Source: Paraflavitalea sp. CAU 1676 (GTDB lineage Bacteria; Bacteroidota; Bacteroidia; Chitinophagales; Chitinophagaceae). From it: 64,000 bases of DNA. Both the position numbers and the translations under genes were made by a program. The notes below the pieces were generated by a model. The model was not told the DNA's origin. It saw nothing but the letters and a program-made list of their open reading frames with translations, and searched no databases. Each line of letters begins with the position of its first letter. The stretch's first letter is position 1. Shown here one piece after another: positions 44,641 through 52,820 of this stretch. Where the stretch lies: NCBI RefSeq assembly GCF_029223285.1, contig NZ_JARHUJ010000002.1:1-64000 (forward strand), given 5' to 3'.

Positions 44641-45054
44641 ATGTATCCAGCTGAAATAGTGCAGCCCATGAAAGAGGAGCTGACAGACTATGGTTTTACG
44701 GAATTACTGACGCCTTCAGACGTTGACAGTCAGATCGGTCAAACGGGAACTACCCTTGTAATGATCAATTCGGTATGTGGATGTTCGGCCGGATCGGCCC
44801 GTCCTGGTGTATTGATGGCGGTAGCCAATGCAAGCAAAAAGCCCGATCACCTGACTACCAGCTTTGCTGGTTTTGATCTGGATGCGATCAGGAAATTGCG
44901 CGAGCACCTGTTGCCTTACCCTCCATCATCACCTGCCATCGCGCTTTTCAAAGATGGCCAACTGGTGCACTTCATCGAGCGCCACCAGATCGAAGGACGT
45001 CCTGCGCAAATGATCGCGCACAACCTGATCGGCGCTTTCGATCAGTACTGTTAA
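44641..45054 (+). CDS. bacilliredoxin BrxA/BrxB family
   Basis: A 137-residue thioredoxin-like protein. The CGC motif is at C46-C48 in NSVCGCSAGSARPG, followed by TTSFAGFDLDAIRKLREHLLPYPPSSPAIALFKDGQLVHFIERHQIEGR, the conserved C-terminal half. Known bacilliredoxins remove bacillithiol from proteins; in Bacteroidota the low-molecular-weight thiol partner can differ, so debacillithiolation is not certain. It is monocistronic, with a terminator just downstream. Confidence 0.9.
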   Translation: MYPAEIVQPMKEELTDYGFTELLTPSDVDSQIGQTGTTLVMINSVCGCSAGSARPGVLMAVANASKKPDHLTTSFAGFDLDAIRKLREHLLPYPPSSPAIALFKDGQLVHFIERHQIEGRPAQMIAHNLIGAFDQYC

Positions 45055-45094
45055 GGAATTATGCTGATTAAATTCAGCTTTGTTCATAGTGATA

Positions 45095-45125
45095 AACCTT
45101 CCCATTCCTGGGAGGGTTTTTTATT
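45095..45125 (+). terminator. terminator of the bacilliredoxin gene
   Basis: Stem AACCTTCCCA/TGGGAGGGTT (one G-U) with a TTCC loop is followed by TTTTTTATT. It lies 40 bp past the stop codon. Confidence 0.85.
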
Positions 45126-45198
45126 GCTGCCAGCTTTTACTTATCATTGCACATTCAAAACCTATAACCGTTCTCATTAAATTCAACTACGCTTATAC

Positions 45199-46500
45199 AT
45201 GTATCCCAATTTATATTATGCTTTCCGTGATCTGTTTGGTGTTGAGGCTTCGGGATTGCGCTTTGTAAATTCATTCGGCTTTTTTGTGGCGCTCTCGTTC
45301 CTCGCAGCGGCCTGGGTGCTTACCCGTGAGCTGAAAAGGAAAGAGCGGGCAGGCCTGCTCACCGGCACCGATGTAAAGATCGTAGTGGGTAAACCGGCTA
45401 CTATAGGCGAGATCTTGCTCAACTTCATACTGGGCTTTATCCTGGGATATAAGATTGTTGGCCTGTTCCTGTCGAAGGATCCTGCTGCCGCCGATCCCCA
45501 GGCTTTCATATTCAGCACGGCCGGTAACCTGCCAGTGGGATTTGTGCTCGGGTTGCTATTTGCTTTTATTAAATGGTGGGAGAAGAATAAGTTAAAGCTC
45601 GACAAGCCCGAAGAGCGTAGCGTGCGCATCTGGCCGCACGACAGGGTAGGCGACCTGGTGATCTATGCAGCCCTGTTTGGCTTTCTGGGCGCCAAAGTTT
45701 TCCATAACCTCGAAAACTGGAACGAGTTCTGGGCCAGTCCGATAGAAGCCCTTCTTTCATTTAGTGGTTTAACTTTCTATGGCGGGTTGATCTGCGCTGC
45801 GGTGGCGATCTTCTTCTATGCCCGTAAGCACAATATTGGTTTCAAGCACCTTTGCGATGCGGTGGCCCCCGGCCTCATGATCGCTTATGCCATTGGCCGC
45901 ATTGGCTGCCAGGTGGCCGGCGATGGCGACTGGGGTATCCTCAACAGTGCCTATGTAACTACGGTTGATTCGAAAGTGCAGCAGGTGGACTCAACCGTGT
46001 TCAAGGGAGCCCTGCAGGCCAACAGCCGTTTCTATTTAAAGACCTTCCAGGTGGAGTCGCTTGACCAGGTGCACCACAAATCGGTAAAAGCGCCCTCCTG
46101 GCTACCCGATTGGATGGTGGCTTACCAATACCCGCACAACGTGATCAATGAAGGCGTACCCATTCCGGGCTGCGTTGACCAGCAATACTGCAACCAATTG
46201 CCGATACCGGTTTTCCCGACACCGTTCTATGAGTCGGTCATGGGTTTCCTGTTATTTATATTACTGTGGTCATTGAGATCAAAGCTCAAAATACCCGGAA
46301 CCATGTTTGCTGTTTACCTGATTGTGAACGGATTGGAAAGGTTCTTTATAGAAAAGATACGGGTCAACACCACTTATAGCATCAGTGGTTTCCATCCCAC
46401 CCAGGCCGAGTTGATCTCTTCCGGACTGGTGATCATTGGTGTGGCACTCTATTTTTACCTCTCGCGCAGAAAACCAACTGCGGCGCCCCAGGCTATTTAA
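45199..46500 (+). CDS. lgt: prolipoprotein diacylglyceryl transferase-like membrane protein
   Basis: A 433-residue, polytopic protein of the Lgt family. The C-terminal arginine/glutamate motif is intact (NGLERFFIEKIR), but where E. coli Lgt has F-H-G (catalytic His103) this protein has TFYGGL (Y194). Where E. coli has GRIGN (Asn146 of the GRIGNFxNxE motif), it has GRIGCQVAGDGDWG (C237). An insert (about 250-350) makes it longer than the usual approximately 290. Lgt transfers diacylglycerol from phosphatidylglycerol to the lipobox cysteine. With altered residues it may use another lipid or be a paralogue. A second, canonical lgt may exist outside the window. Confidence 0.8.
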   Translation: MYPNLYYAFRDLFGVEASGLRFVNSFGFFVALSFLAAAWVLTRELKRKERAGLLTGTDVKIVVGKPATIGEILLNFILGFILGYKIVGLFLSKDPAAADPQAFIFSTAGNLPVGFVLGLLFAFIKWWEKNKLKLDKPEERSVRIWPHDRVGDLVIYAALFGFLGAKVFHNLENWNEFWASPIEALLSFSGLTFYGGLICAAVAIFFYARKHNIGFKHLCDAVAPGLMIAYAIGRIGCQVAGDGDWGILNSAYVTTVDSKVQQVDSTVFKGALQANSRFYLKTFQVESLDQVHHKSVKAPSWLPDWMVAYQYPHNVINEGVPIPGCVDQQYCNQLPIPVFPTPFYESVMGFLLFILLWSLRSKLKIPGTMFAVYLIVNGLERFFIEKIRVNTTYSISGFHPTQAELISSGLVIIGVALYFYLSRRKPTAAPQAI

Positions 46501-46560
46501 GTGCTTGCGAATTGCCTTAGTTTGATTTTCAAGATTTAATATTATCTGATTGATATTTAT

Positions 46561-46590
46561 AAAAAGGACCGGTTACCGGTCCTTTTTGTT
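46561..46590 (+). terminator. terminator of the lgt-like gene
   Basis: AAAAAGGACCGG/CCGGTCCTTTTT (10-bp stem, TTA loop) follows the stop codon by 60 bp and ends in TTTTTGTTT. Confidence 0.85.
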
Positions 46591-46830
46591 TGGCGGCCGC
46601 CGGGCGAGTATAGTTTCAACCAATCCTACCAGGTTCAGCACCAGGCGTTTCTGAAGCTCCTGGCAGCTTGTTTTGACCGTTTATAGGTATTTTGGCCGTT
46701 CGGCCGTAGTTTTTAGCCATTCATCCCAAGCGACAGTCTCCCTGTAACCTTCTCCAAAGTTGTGCGTCCTATTATCGTTCCCCGTTATTTACCGGACATC
46801 AGTATTATCAGCCATCTACCACTTGGTAAT

Positions 46831-46860
46831 GTACTATGTAACACATAGTACCTACTTTTG
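46831..46860 (+). promoter_or_regulatory. perfect inverted repeat abutting the receptor promoter
   Basis: GTACTATGT-AAC-ACATAGTAC (46831-46851) is a perfect inverted repeat with 9-bp arms, directly followed by TACTTTTG (46853-46860), which matches the TAnnTTTG -7 element. An operator in this position would block transcription. ATGT-ACAT palindromes are typical of PadR-type repressors, but no PadR gene is in the window. Confidence 0.65.
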
Positions 46861-46908
46861 GACTGTAATAATCAAGACAAAGTATTCAACTAAATAAAGA
46901 GTATAGCC

Positions 46909-49383
46909 ATGAGAACAAAACTAGTCGTAGTGTCCATTATCCTGACTGCTTTAAATCTATCCGCATTTGCCCAGCAACAGGCCGGCAAAGTGGGTGGTAA
47001 AGTAGGAGGGGCCGATAAAGCCTCTCTCCAGGCCGCTACCGTAACCCTGCTGAAAGCCAAAGATTCTGCCGTTGTGAAAATGTCCGTTTCCGACAAGGAA
47101 GGCAAATTCGAGTTTGAGAATGTACCTAATGGTAAATACCTCCTTCTCGTATCTGCCGTAGGCCACGAGAAGAAATATACCCCCGCTTTTGAAATGAACG
47201 GCCTGGCAGTGGATGCCGGCCAGATCGCTCTTACCGGCACCTCTAAAGAAATGAAGACGGTTACCGTTACCGCCAGCAGGCCGATGATCGAGCAAAAGAT
47301 CGACCGTACGGTGGTGAATGTTGAAGCTTCCGTAACCAATGTGGGCGCCAATGCCCTCGAAGTGCTGGAAAAAGCCCCCGGCGTTCAGGTCGATAAAGAT
47401 GGTAACATCAGCCTCAAAGGAAAACAGGGCGTGATCGTGATGATGGATGGCCGCCCCTCTTACCTTACCGGTCCCGAGCTCGCCAACCTGTTGAAAGGTA
47501 TGCAGGCTTCTCAGCTCGACCAGATCGAGATCATGACCAACCCTCCTGCCAAATACGATGCCGCCGGTAACTCGGGCATCATCAACATCAAAACCAAGAA
47601 GAATAAGATCAAAGGGTTCAATGGTAATGCTACGGTGGGCATTGGTCAGGGTGTTTATTTCAAGACCAACGAAAGCATCAGCCTTAACTACCGAGATGGT
47701 AAGATGAACCTTTTCAGCAGCTATAGCTTTGGCTACAACGAGAACTTCCAGCAGCTGGATATTTACCGCCGGTACAAGAACGAAGACAAGACCACCAACG
47801 CCATCTTCGAGCAGGTTGCTTTCATGAAGCGCCTTAACCGCAACAACAACCTGAAACTGGGTATGGATTATTACCTCACCAATAAGACCACCATCGGCTT
47901 TGTGCTCAGTGGTTCTTACAATCCACAAACCAACGACGGTGACAATACCAGCTACCTCAAGAATCCTCAAATGGCGGTAGACTCGATCATCACAGCCGAT
48001 TCCTACATCAAAGAAGTATGGAAGAATGCGAGTGTGAACCTGAACCTGCGCCATCAGTTCGATTCAACCGGTCGTGAGCTCACTGCCGATGTGGACTATA
48101 TCCGCTACGACGCTACCAACGAACAGAACTTTATCAATACCACTTTTGATCCTAAATGGGTAAAGCGTTATGATGAATTGCTGAAAGGCGACCTACCCCT
48201 GTCGATCAATATCTACTCGGCCAAGGTCGATTATACGCATCCTTTGAAAGGCAATGCCAAACTCGAAATGGGTATCAAGTCGAGCTACGTGAATACCGAA
48301 AACAAAGCCAACTACTTCGATTTCCGCGGTGGTCAATGGCAGGCAGATTACACGAAGACCAACTTCTTCGATTATAAAGAGAACATCAATGCGGCTTATG
48401 TAAGCCTCAACAAGCAACTCGATAAAAAATGGGGTGTGCAGGCTGGTCTGCGGTTTGAGAACACCAACCTGGATGGTATCCAGTACGGTAATCCTACCCG
48501 CAAGGATTCGGCCTTTGATCGTTCTTACAACAGTTTGTTCCCTACGGTCTACATCAGCTACAATGCCAGCAAGACCAATCAGTTTGGCTTGTCATATGGC
48601 CGTCGCATCGATCGCCCTTCGTATGAAGACCTTAACCCTTTTATGTTCTTCATCGACAAGTTTACTTATGGATCGGGTAACCCCTTCCTGAGGCCTCAGT
48701 ACTCCAACAACTTCGAGTTGTCGCATATATTCAAAGGCTTCCTGACCACTACGCTGAACTATAGCATTACCAAAGACCTGTTCAACGAAGTGTTCAGTCA
48801 GGAAGAACTGGCCAATGGCGATAAGGGATATGCTACTATCGTGCGCCAGGGTAATATTGGCCGCCGGGAGAATGCAGGCATTGCGGTGAGTTTCAATATG
48901 CCTATCACCAAATGGTTTACCACCAGCCTCTACAGCAACTACAACTATACCAAGTACAGCGGTGTGTTGAATGGTGAGAAGCTGAGCATCGAAGCCGGCA
49001 ACCTGATGTTGAACATGAACAACCAGTTCAAGTTCAACAAGGGCTGGAGTGCAGAGTTGAGTGGCTGGTACCGTTCGAAAGGTCCCGAAGGACAGATCAT
49101 CCTGGAAGCTTTTGGTCAGATGTCGGCCGGTGTTGCCAAACAAGTGTTAAAGACCAAGGGTACCGTGAAGTTGAATGTGCGTGATATCTTCTATACCCAG
49201 CAGCCCCGTGGCGATATCAATTTCCAAAGCACCGAAGCCCGCTTCAAGAACTGGCGCGATTCGAGGGTAGTGAATGTAACCTTTACGTATCGTTTCGGTA
49301 AGCCTTTGAAGAATGGCAATGGTCAGCGTAAGAAAGGTGGTGCTGGTGATGAGCAGAACCGCGTGAAGGGTGGAGGCGAATAG
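46909..49383 (+). CDS. outer-membrane beta-barrel receptor with carboxypeptidase-regulatory-like N-terminus
   Basis: An 824-residue TonB-receptor-like protein. Signal peptide (residues 1-22, ending SAFAQ), a carboxypeptidase-regulatory-like domain (about 28-105, VSDKEGKFEFENVPNGKYLL), a plug (about 115-210, LEVLEKAPGVQVDKDGNISLKG..VIVMMDGRPSYLTG) and a large barrel with a C-terminal strand near VTFTYRFGKPLK. The plug lacks an obvious TonB box, so it fits the outer-membrane beta-barrel family protein of Bacteroidota rather than a SusC. The C-terminal tail is basic (QRKKGGAGDEQNRV). No SusD partner follows. Expression is likely repressible through the operator at 46831-46851. Confidence 0.9.
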   Translation: MRTKLVVVSIILTALNLSAFAQQQAGKVGGKVGGADKASLQAATVTLLKAKDSAVVKMSVSDKEGKFEFENVPNGKYLLLVSAVGHEKKYTPAFEMNGLAVDAGQIALTGTSKEMKTVTVTASRPMIEQKIDRTVVNVEASVTNVGANALEVLEKAPGVQVDKDGNISLKGKQGVIVMMDGRPSYLTGPELANLLKGMQASQLDQIEIMTNPPAKYDAAGNSGIINIKTKKNKIKGFNGNATVGIGQGVYFKTNESISLNYRDGKMNLFSSYSFGYNENFQQLDIYRRYKNEDKTTNAIFEQVAFMKRLNRNNNLKLGMDYYLTNKTTIGFVLSGSYNPQTNDGDNTSYLKNPQMAVDSIITADSYIKEVWKNASVNLNLRHQFDSTGRELTADVDYIRYDATNEQNFINTTFDPKWVKRYDELLKGDLPLSINIYSAKVDYTHPLKGNAKLEMGIKSSYVNTENKANYFDFRGGQWQADYTKTNFFDYKENINAAYVSLNKQLDKKWGVQAGLRFENTNLDGIQYGNPTRKDSAFDRSYNSLFPTVYISYNASKTNQFGLSYGRRIDRPSYEDLNPFMFFIDKFTYGSGNPFLRPQYSNNFELSHIFKGFLTTTLNYSITKDLFNEVFSQEELANGDKGYATIVRQGNIGRRENAGIAVSFNMPITKWFTTSLYSNYNYTKYSGVLNGEKLSIEAGNLMLNMNNQFKFNKGWSAELSGWYRSKGPEGQIILEAFGQMSAGVAKQVLKTKGTVKLNVRDIFYTQQPRGDINFQSTEARFKNWRDSRVVNVTFTYRFGKPLKNGNGQRKKGGAGDEQNRVKGGGE

Positions 49384-49704
49384 TGCCTCTCTGCGGCCCC
49401 CGGAGATGAGCATGCAGTTTTTTGCGGGTGGGGTGCTGCAACCGGTTGAAAAATCTGATGTAAAAATACCAGCCTTTGATGCAATAATCAGGCATACCAC
49501 TTTCTGGTAGTTTTGGCTGGTATGCGGTTTGTACTATAAAAAATGTGTTTCCCAAAATGAATAAGTTTTCGTCAAATGGGAAACAGTGTTCAGTCTGACA
49601 AAAGTAAGTAGCCAGAAAAACAAAATGATTAAGCGGATGTAGGGTAACCGGTGGCCATGAGGTAGAAATTTTGATCGTTGCTGAAAAAAAATATTGATAC
49701 CAAA

Positions 49705-49788
49705 ATGGCCATCGGATACAGTGAGCAGGCAGATGAAAATGCGATTAAAACAGTTAATGAAATGTTACGTGGAGGAGAAGCCGTTTAA
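49705..49788 (+). CDS. possible 27-residue small protein
   Basis: The ORF reads MAIGYSEQADENAIKTVNEM and ends GGEAV. It is acidic, helix-compatible, and lies in an otherwise gene-free region upstream of the small lipoprotein. Coding is a guess: the frame is short, and there is no Shine-Dalgarno or promoter box. Confidence 0.25.
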   Translation: MAIGYSEQADENAIKTVNEMLRGGEAV

Positions 49789-49884
49789 TCGTGTTTTAAT
49801 GATCTGGCGGGGCTTTTGGAAAATTTTAACAGGACGCGGCACAACCTTTTCTTTTTAAAATGGTCTTATATAAGGTAGCCAACG

Positions 49885-49953
49885 ATGAAAAAAATTATAC
49901 TCATAGCAATAGCGATCATGTACCTGGTAGGCTGTGGAATTTCGTACATGTAA
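49885..49953 (+). CDS. very small putative lipoprotein (22 residues)
   Basis: The ORF encodes MKKIILIAIAIMYLVGCGIS plus two residues. It has a two-lysine n-region, a hydrophobic core and an LVGC lipobox, so after signal peptidase II cleavage a six-residue lipopeptide (CGISYM) would remain. This resembles entericidin-type microproteins in layout but is shorter. A terminator lies at 50083-50107, and the region between could be a long 3' untranslated part. Below the usual gene-finder limit; the lipobox is the only support. Confidence 0.5.
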   Translation: MKKIILIAIAIMYLVGCGISYM

Positions 49954-50082
49954 AATAAAATGACCAAGGTGGCCGTTTATAGATTGTTGGATTGATGCAG
50001 CGACAGAGAGTATAACAGTAAAGCAGATCTTAGATAAACTCATTATAAATTTTTTCTCATAAGCAGTTAGTTTTGGTTAACG

Positions 50083-50107
50083 GGCCCCATGTCTATGGGG
50101 CCTTTTT
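50083..50107 (+). terminator. terminator downstream of the small lipoprotein
   Basis: An 8-bp perfect stem GGCCCCAT/ATGGGGCC with a GTCT loop and TTTTT. It suggests a transcript from about 49.8 kb ends here. Confidence 0.85.
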
Positions 50108-50157
50108 CATTGTATACCTTCAAAGAAGTCTTCAGTATTCCCGCCAATGGAAACTGC

Positions 50158-50233
50158 TACCGCAAAGGGAATTGATTACCGCTAAGAGAATGAATGACCG
50201 TAAAGGGAATAGGCTACCATTAAGGGAATTGGT
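50158..50233. repeat. four tandem 19-bp repeats
   Basis: Units begin at 50158, 50177, 50196 and 50215: TACCGCAAAGGGAATTGAT, TACCGCTAAGAGAATGAAT, GACCGTAAAGGGAATAGGC and TACCATTAAGGGAATTGGT. The conserved core is ACC-(5-6 nt)-AG(G/A)GAAT. They lie between a terminator and the 3' end of the metallophosphatase gene, so they are not a promoter of a known gene. Confidence 0.75.
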
Positions 50234-50283
50234 TGGAGTGTTGAAGTAGTGTGTGTTGAATACGCAGGCAGTCGCTGTACAAT

Positions 50284-51051
50284 TTATCGGTAAGAAAATT
50301 CATACAGTTCACTCACCGGATCCGATTGCCAGTATTCTTTAGTAGCGACGTTCATGATGGTTACTCTTCCTCCACCTCCGCCACCTGTATCGATGTTGTT
50401 TACATTGGCTGCTTTCATGGGTTGATCGGTATCCCATACAATTGTCCTGGTGTGGCCAATAAACACTTCGTTGAACGGCGTGGCCATGCGAAATTTCGTT
50501 TTCTTCTCTTTGCCTTTGTTGCCCGCCTCCCACGATAAGGCTTCGAGCCATAGCTTGCGATCCCAGAAGAGGTCTTTATTGATCTGCTGTTCGATGGGTT
50601 TGCGCCGGTTGAACCCTGCATGCACAAAGCAGTTGTTGAGGTCGTCGATGTAGAACAGCCTTTGTGACTGGAAGAAGTCGCGGTGCGCCAGCGGTATTTC
50701 GGCTGGTTGCAACAACAAAGGACTGGGCTGGCCATATAGTGGCAGACCATCGGCGCGGCCGGCTGCGTGGAGATAGGAGCGCAACGTGCCTTCACCGCCT
50801 TGTGCAAAATGATAGGGGTGGCGACCGGTTTGGATGAATTCAAGGAACCAGTCGTCGTGGTTGCCCCGCAGGGCAATCAGGTTTGGGATACTGAGCAGTT
50901 CATCCACGCAGGCATACACTTCATCGAAGCCATCGGTAACGTCGCCCAGTTGGATCAGGGTGTCGTGCTGCCGGTCGAAGCCGGACCGGTGCAGGCATTG
51001 TACCATCGCCTTGTAAGCTCCATGAAGATCGCCCATTACAAAAGTGCTCAT
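50284..51051 (-). CDS. metallophosphoesterase (serine/threonine phosphatase-like)
   Basis: About 255 residues from MSTFVMGDLHGAYKA (51051); an upstream start at 51120 would overlap the yajQ promoter region. The calcineurin-like motifs are GDLHG (residues 7-11), GDVTDG (near 35-40) and RGNHDDW (near 60-66), with a late GHTRT. Binuclear-metal phosphatases of this size include PrpA/PrpB-like protein phosphatases and Ap4A hydrolases. It is divergent from yajQ, with 79 bp between the start codons. Confidence 0.9.
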   Translation of the reverse strand: MSTFVMGDLHGAYKAMVQCLHRSGFDRQHDTLIQLGDVTDGFDEVYACVDELLSIPNLIALRGNHDDWFLEFIQTGRHPYHFAQGGEGTLRSYLHAAGRADGLPLYGQPSPLLLQPAEIPLAHRDFFQSQRLFYIDDLNNCFVHAGFNRRKPIEQQINKDLFWDRKLWLEALSWEAGNKGKEKKTKFRMATPFNEVFIGHTRTIVWDTDQPMKAANVNNIDTGGGGGGRVTIMNVATKEYWQSDPVSELYEFSYR

Positions 51052-51107
51052 CGGAAGGAAGGGATTTGTGTCCGCAAAATAGGATATTATGATTTGCATA
51101 CATTTTA

Positions 51108-51115
51108 TAGCTTTG
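51108..51115 (+). promoter_or_regulatory. -7 box of yajQ
   Basis: TAGCTTTG matches TAnnTTTG and lies 14 bp upstream of the ATG at 51130, implying a very short leader of about 8 nt. No -33 element at the usual distance. Confidence 0.45.
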
Positions 51116-51129
51116 CGCAAAATGTTGCT

Positions 51130-51621
51130 ATGCCCTCATTCGATATCGTTAGTAAAGTAGACGCTCAGGCATTGGACAATGCCGTAAACGTAACCAACAA
51201 GGAGATCACCAACCGCTATGACTTCAAAGGCACGCATGTGGTGATCAATCTGGACAAGAAGGAGTTCAAGATCAACCTCGAAACGGAAGACGACATGAAA
51301 ATGCGCCAGCTCGTGGATGTGTTGATCAACCGGGCTCACAAGCAGGGTATTGCCCCGCAGGCCTTCGATACGTCGAAGGAGTCTTATCCCAGCGGCAAAC
51401 TGATCAAGCAGGAAGTGAGTGTGCGCAACGGGTTGAAGCAGGAAGATGCCAAAAAGGTCGTAAAGCTGATCAAAGATTCGGGCCTCAAGGTGCAGGTGCA
51501 GATCATGGACGATACCGTTCGCGTAACCGGCAAAAAGATCGACGACCTGCAGGAAGTGATCGCATTGTGCCGGGGGGCGGAGCTGGGCCTGGCGCTACAG
51601 TATGAGAACATGCGTAGCTAA
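51130..51621 (+). CDS. yajQ: YajQ-family nucleotide-binding protein
   Basis: A 163-residue protein, exactly the E. coli length, starting MPSFDIVSKVDAQALDNAVNVTNKEI and containing RYDFKG (residues 28-33), the region DDMKMRQLVDVLINRAHKQGI and the C-terminal half ending QYENMRS. YajQ proteins bind cyclic di-GMP in some species and nucleic acids in others; the local role is unknown. I use the ATG at 51130, since a longer frame from 50767 crosses the metallophosphatase gene. Confidence 0.95.
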   Translation: MPSFDIVSKVDAQALDNAVNVTNKEITNRYDFKGTHVVINLDKKEFKINLETEDDMKMRQLVDVLINRAHKQGIAPQAFDTSKESYPSGKLIKQEVSVRNGLKQEDAKKVVKLIKDSGLKVQVQIMDDTVRVTGKKIDDLQEVIALCRGAELGLALQYENMRS

Positions 51622-52050
51622 GTGGCGGGCGCTTGCCGGAATGTTTCTCTGGCGGGTATGGTCAAAACATCTTCCCAGCGGGCAGGGGAGTGCCCTTTGG
51701 GGCGTTCTAAGGGAGCGTTGGGGCAACTATAGCCAAATGCGCTGCCGGGGCTTAAAAAAGGCCGCGGGGCGACAAAAGGTAAACTTGCTGTTGAACCCTT
51801 AAACAGCCGCCGGGCCTTGATTTGGGCGATCCGTGTGCCGCGCAAATGTGCATAACCTGGTGCACAACTGGTGCATATCCAAAGCCCTTAATATTTGGAA
51901 TCAGTATAGTATCTAAAGTATCTTAGATGTAGAAAGTCGCTCGAAATACCATAAACAGTCTTAAGAGCGAGTTTTAGAAAGCATTGGATTAGTAAGTTAT
52001 ACAAGCGAAAGCAAGTATAGAATATTAACCCGGTGCTTTTTTCTTTTGGA

Positions 52051-52079
52051 TGCCTGGCTAATGCCGGGCTATTTTTTTT
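52051..52079 (+). terminator. terminator of an unassigned transcript
   Basis: GCCTGGC/GCCGGGC (G-U allowed) with a TAAT loop is followed by TATTTTTTTT. A second weak T-run precedes it (52034-52042). The sequence at 51850-52045 has no ORF, so it may end a noncoding RNA. Confidence 0.7.
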
Positions 52080-52169
52080 GGTACTTGTCCGGTCCTTAAC
52101 AGGCTGATTGTGAGTCTATTGAAGAGGGTTCAGCCGGTAAGAATGGCACTGGCTTTTTTCGACCTTTAG

Positions 52170-52350
52170 CTAAATAGGCGTGTAACTCCCTGATACTGTA
52201 CCAAGTATCCTACCATTTTTCCACTCGTAAATAGTGGGGGTTGCACTGTTCAGGGGACTCCAGTGCGGTTTCCAGTATAGCTCAGTGCCATTCGCAGGCA
52301 ATATCACTAGAGTAAAACACGGCTTTTGGCAGGCCTGGTCATAGGAATGG
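52170..52350 (-). pseudogene. possible remnant of a coding sequence
   Basis: The minus strand reads FTLVILPANGTELYWKPHW and ends RILGTVSGSYTPI, which looks protein-like, but the frame continues upstream into the 43-bp repeats, whose period is not a multiple of three. It may be a C-terminal fragment of a decayed gene. Weak evidence. Confidence 0.25.
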
Positions 52351-52367
52351 TGAAAATGATGCGGAAC

Positions 52368-52465
52368 GCCGGCAAGCAGTCTCCAATTTGAAAGATTGGG
52401 GTGCAAGAGAGCCGGCAAGCAGACTCCAATTTGAAAGAACGGGGTATAGGAGAGCCGGCAAGCAG
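52368..52465. repeat. 43-bp tandem repeats
   Basis: Units start at 52368 and 52411, each beginning GCCGGCAAGCAG and containing CTCCAATTTGAAAGA; a third partial copy (12 bp) starts at 52454. The spacing is exactly 43 bp. Since 43 is not divisible by three, the array would shift frame if translated. Confidence 0.8.
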
Positions 52466-52765
52466 AAAATTTGATGGCGGCGGGGCAGGGGGCGTACCCT
52501 TCCCGGTTACTGCCCAACCTTAAACAGTGTTTGGCCATCATTAATCTGGCCGCTTAGGGTGCGTTTTTGCGCCTTTCGTCATTTTTTCTATTTTATATTC
52601 TTTAACTATTTGGCCTGCAACCGTAATGAATTATCTTCCATCTATATAGTAGTTGAGACAACGCAAACGATTGAATTTTTCCAGTTGCTTGACTTTAGTC
52701 AATAAACAGTGTTGCAACGACAATTTTGTTGAACTTAAATTGGCTGGCAATTGAAATAAATTTAA

Positions 52766-52797
52766 TTTGGCGGTAAGACAGTCGGGAAGTAATTTTG
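52766..52797 (+). promoter_or_regulatory. promoter of rpmE2
   Basis: TTTG (52766-52769), a 20-bp spacer and TAATTTTG (52790-52797) match the Bacteroidota consensus. The transcript would start near 52804 and have a leader of about 55 nt. Confidence 0.75.
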
Positions 52798-52820
52798 CGG
52801 CTTTGTAAATAATTAAACAT

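Larger units (their letters stand above)
46501..46908. other. intergenic region of about 410 bp before the receptor gene
   Basis: It holds the Lgt terminator (46561-46590), CCGTT-type short palindromes (46676-46720), the inverted repeat 46831-46851 and a -7 box at 46853-46860. No coding frame is seen. Confidence 0.5.
49384..50283. other. gene-poor region of 900 bp with small ORFs and repeats
   Basis: Contains two tiny candidate ORFs (49705-49788 and 49885-49953), a terminator at 50083-50107 and four 19-bp repeats at 50158-50233. No larger gene is recognisable. Confidence 0.5.

Noticed and set aside
46957-48054. A 365-codon frame antisense to the receptor gene
   Set aside because: Sense strand has signal peptide, plug and barrel; the antisense lacks any motif.
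50158-50233. CRISPR-like array at the 19-bp repeats
   Set aside because: Repeats are short, contiguous and imperfect, without spacers or cas genes.
52368-52465. CRISPR-like array at the 43-bp repeats
   Set aside because: Only two and a bit copies, no spacers (repeats are directly abutting), no cas genes in the window.
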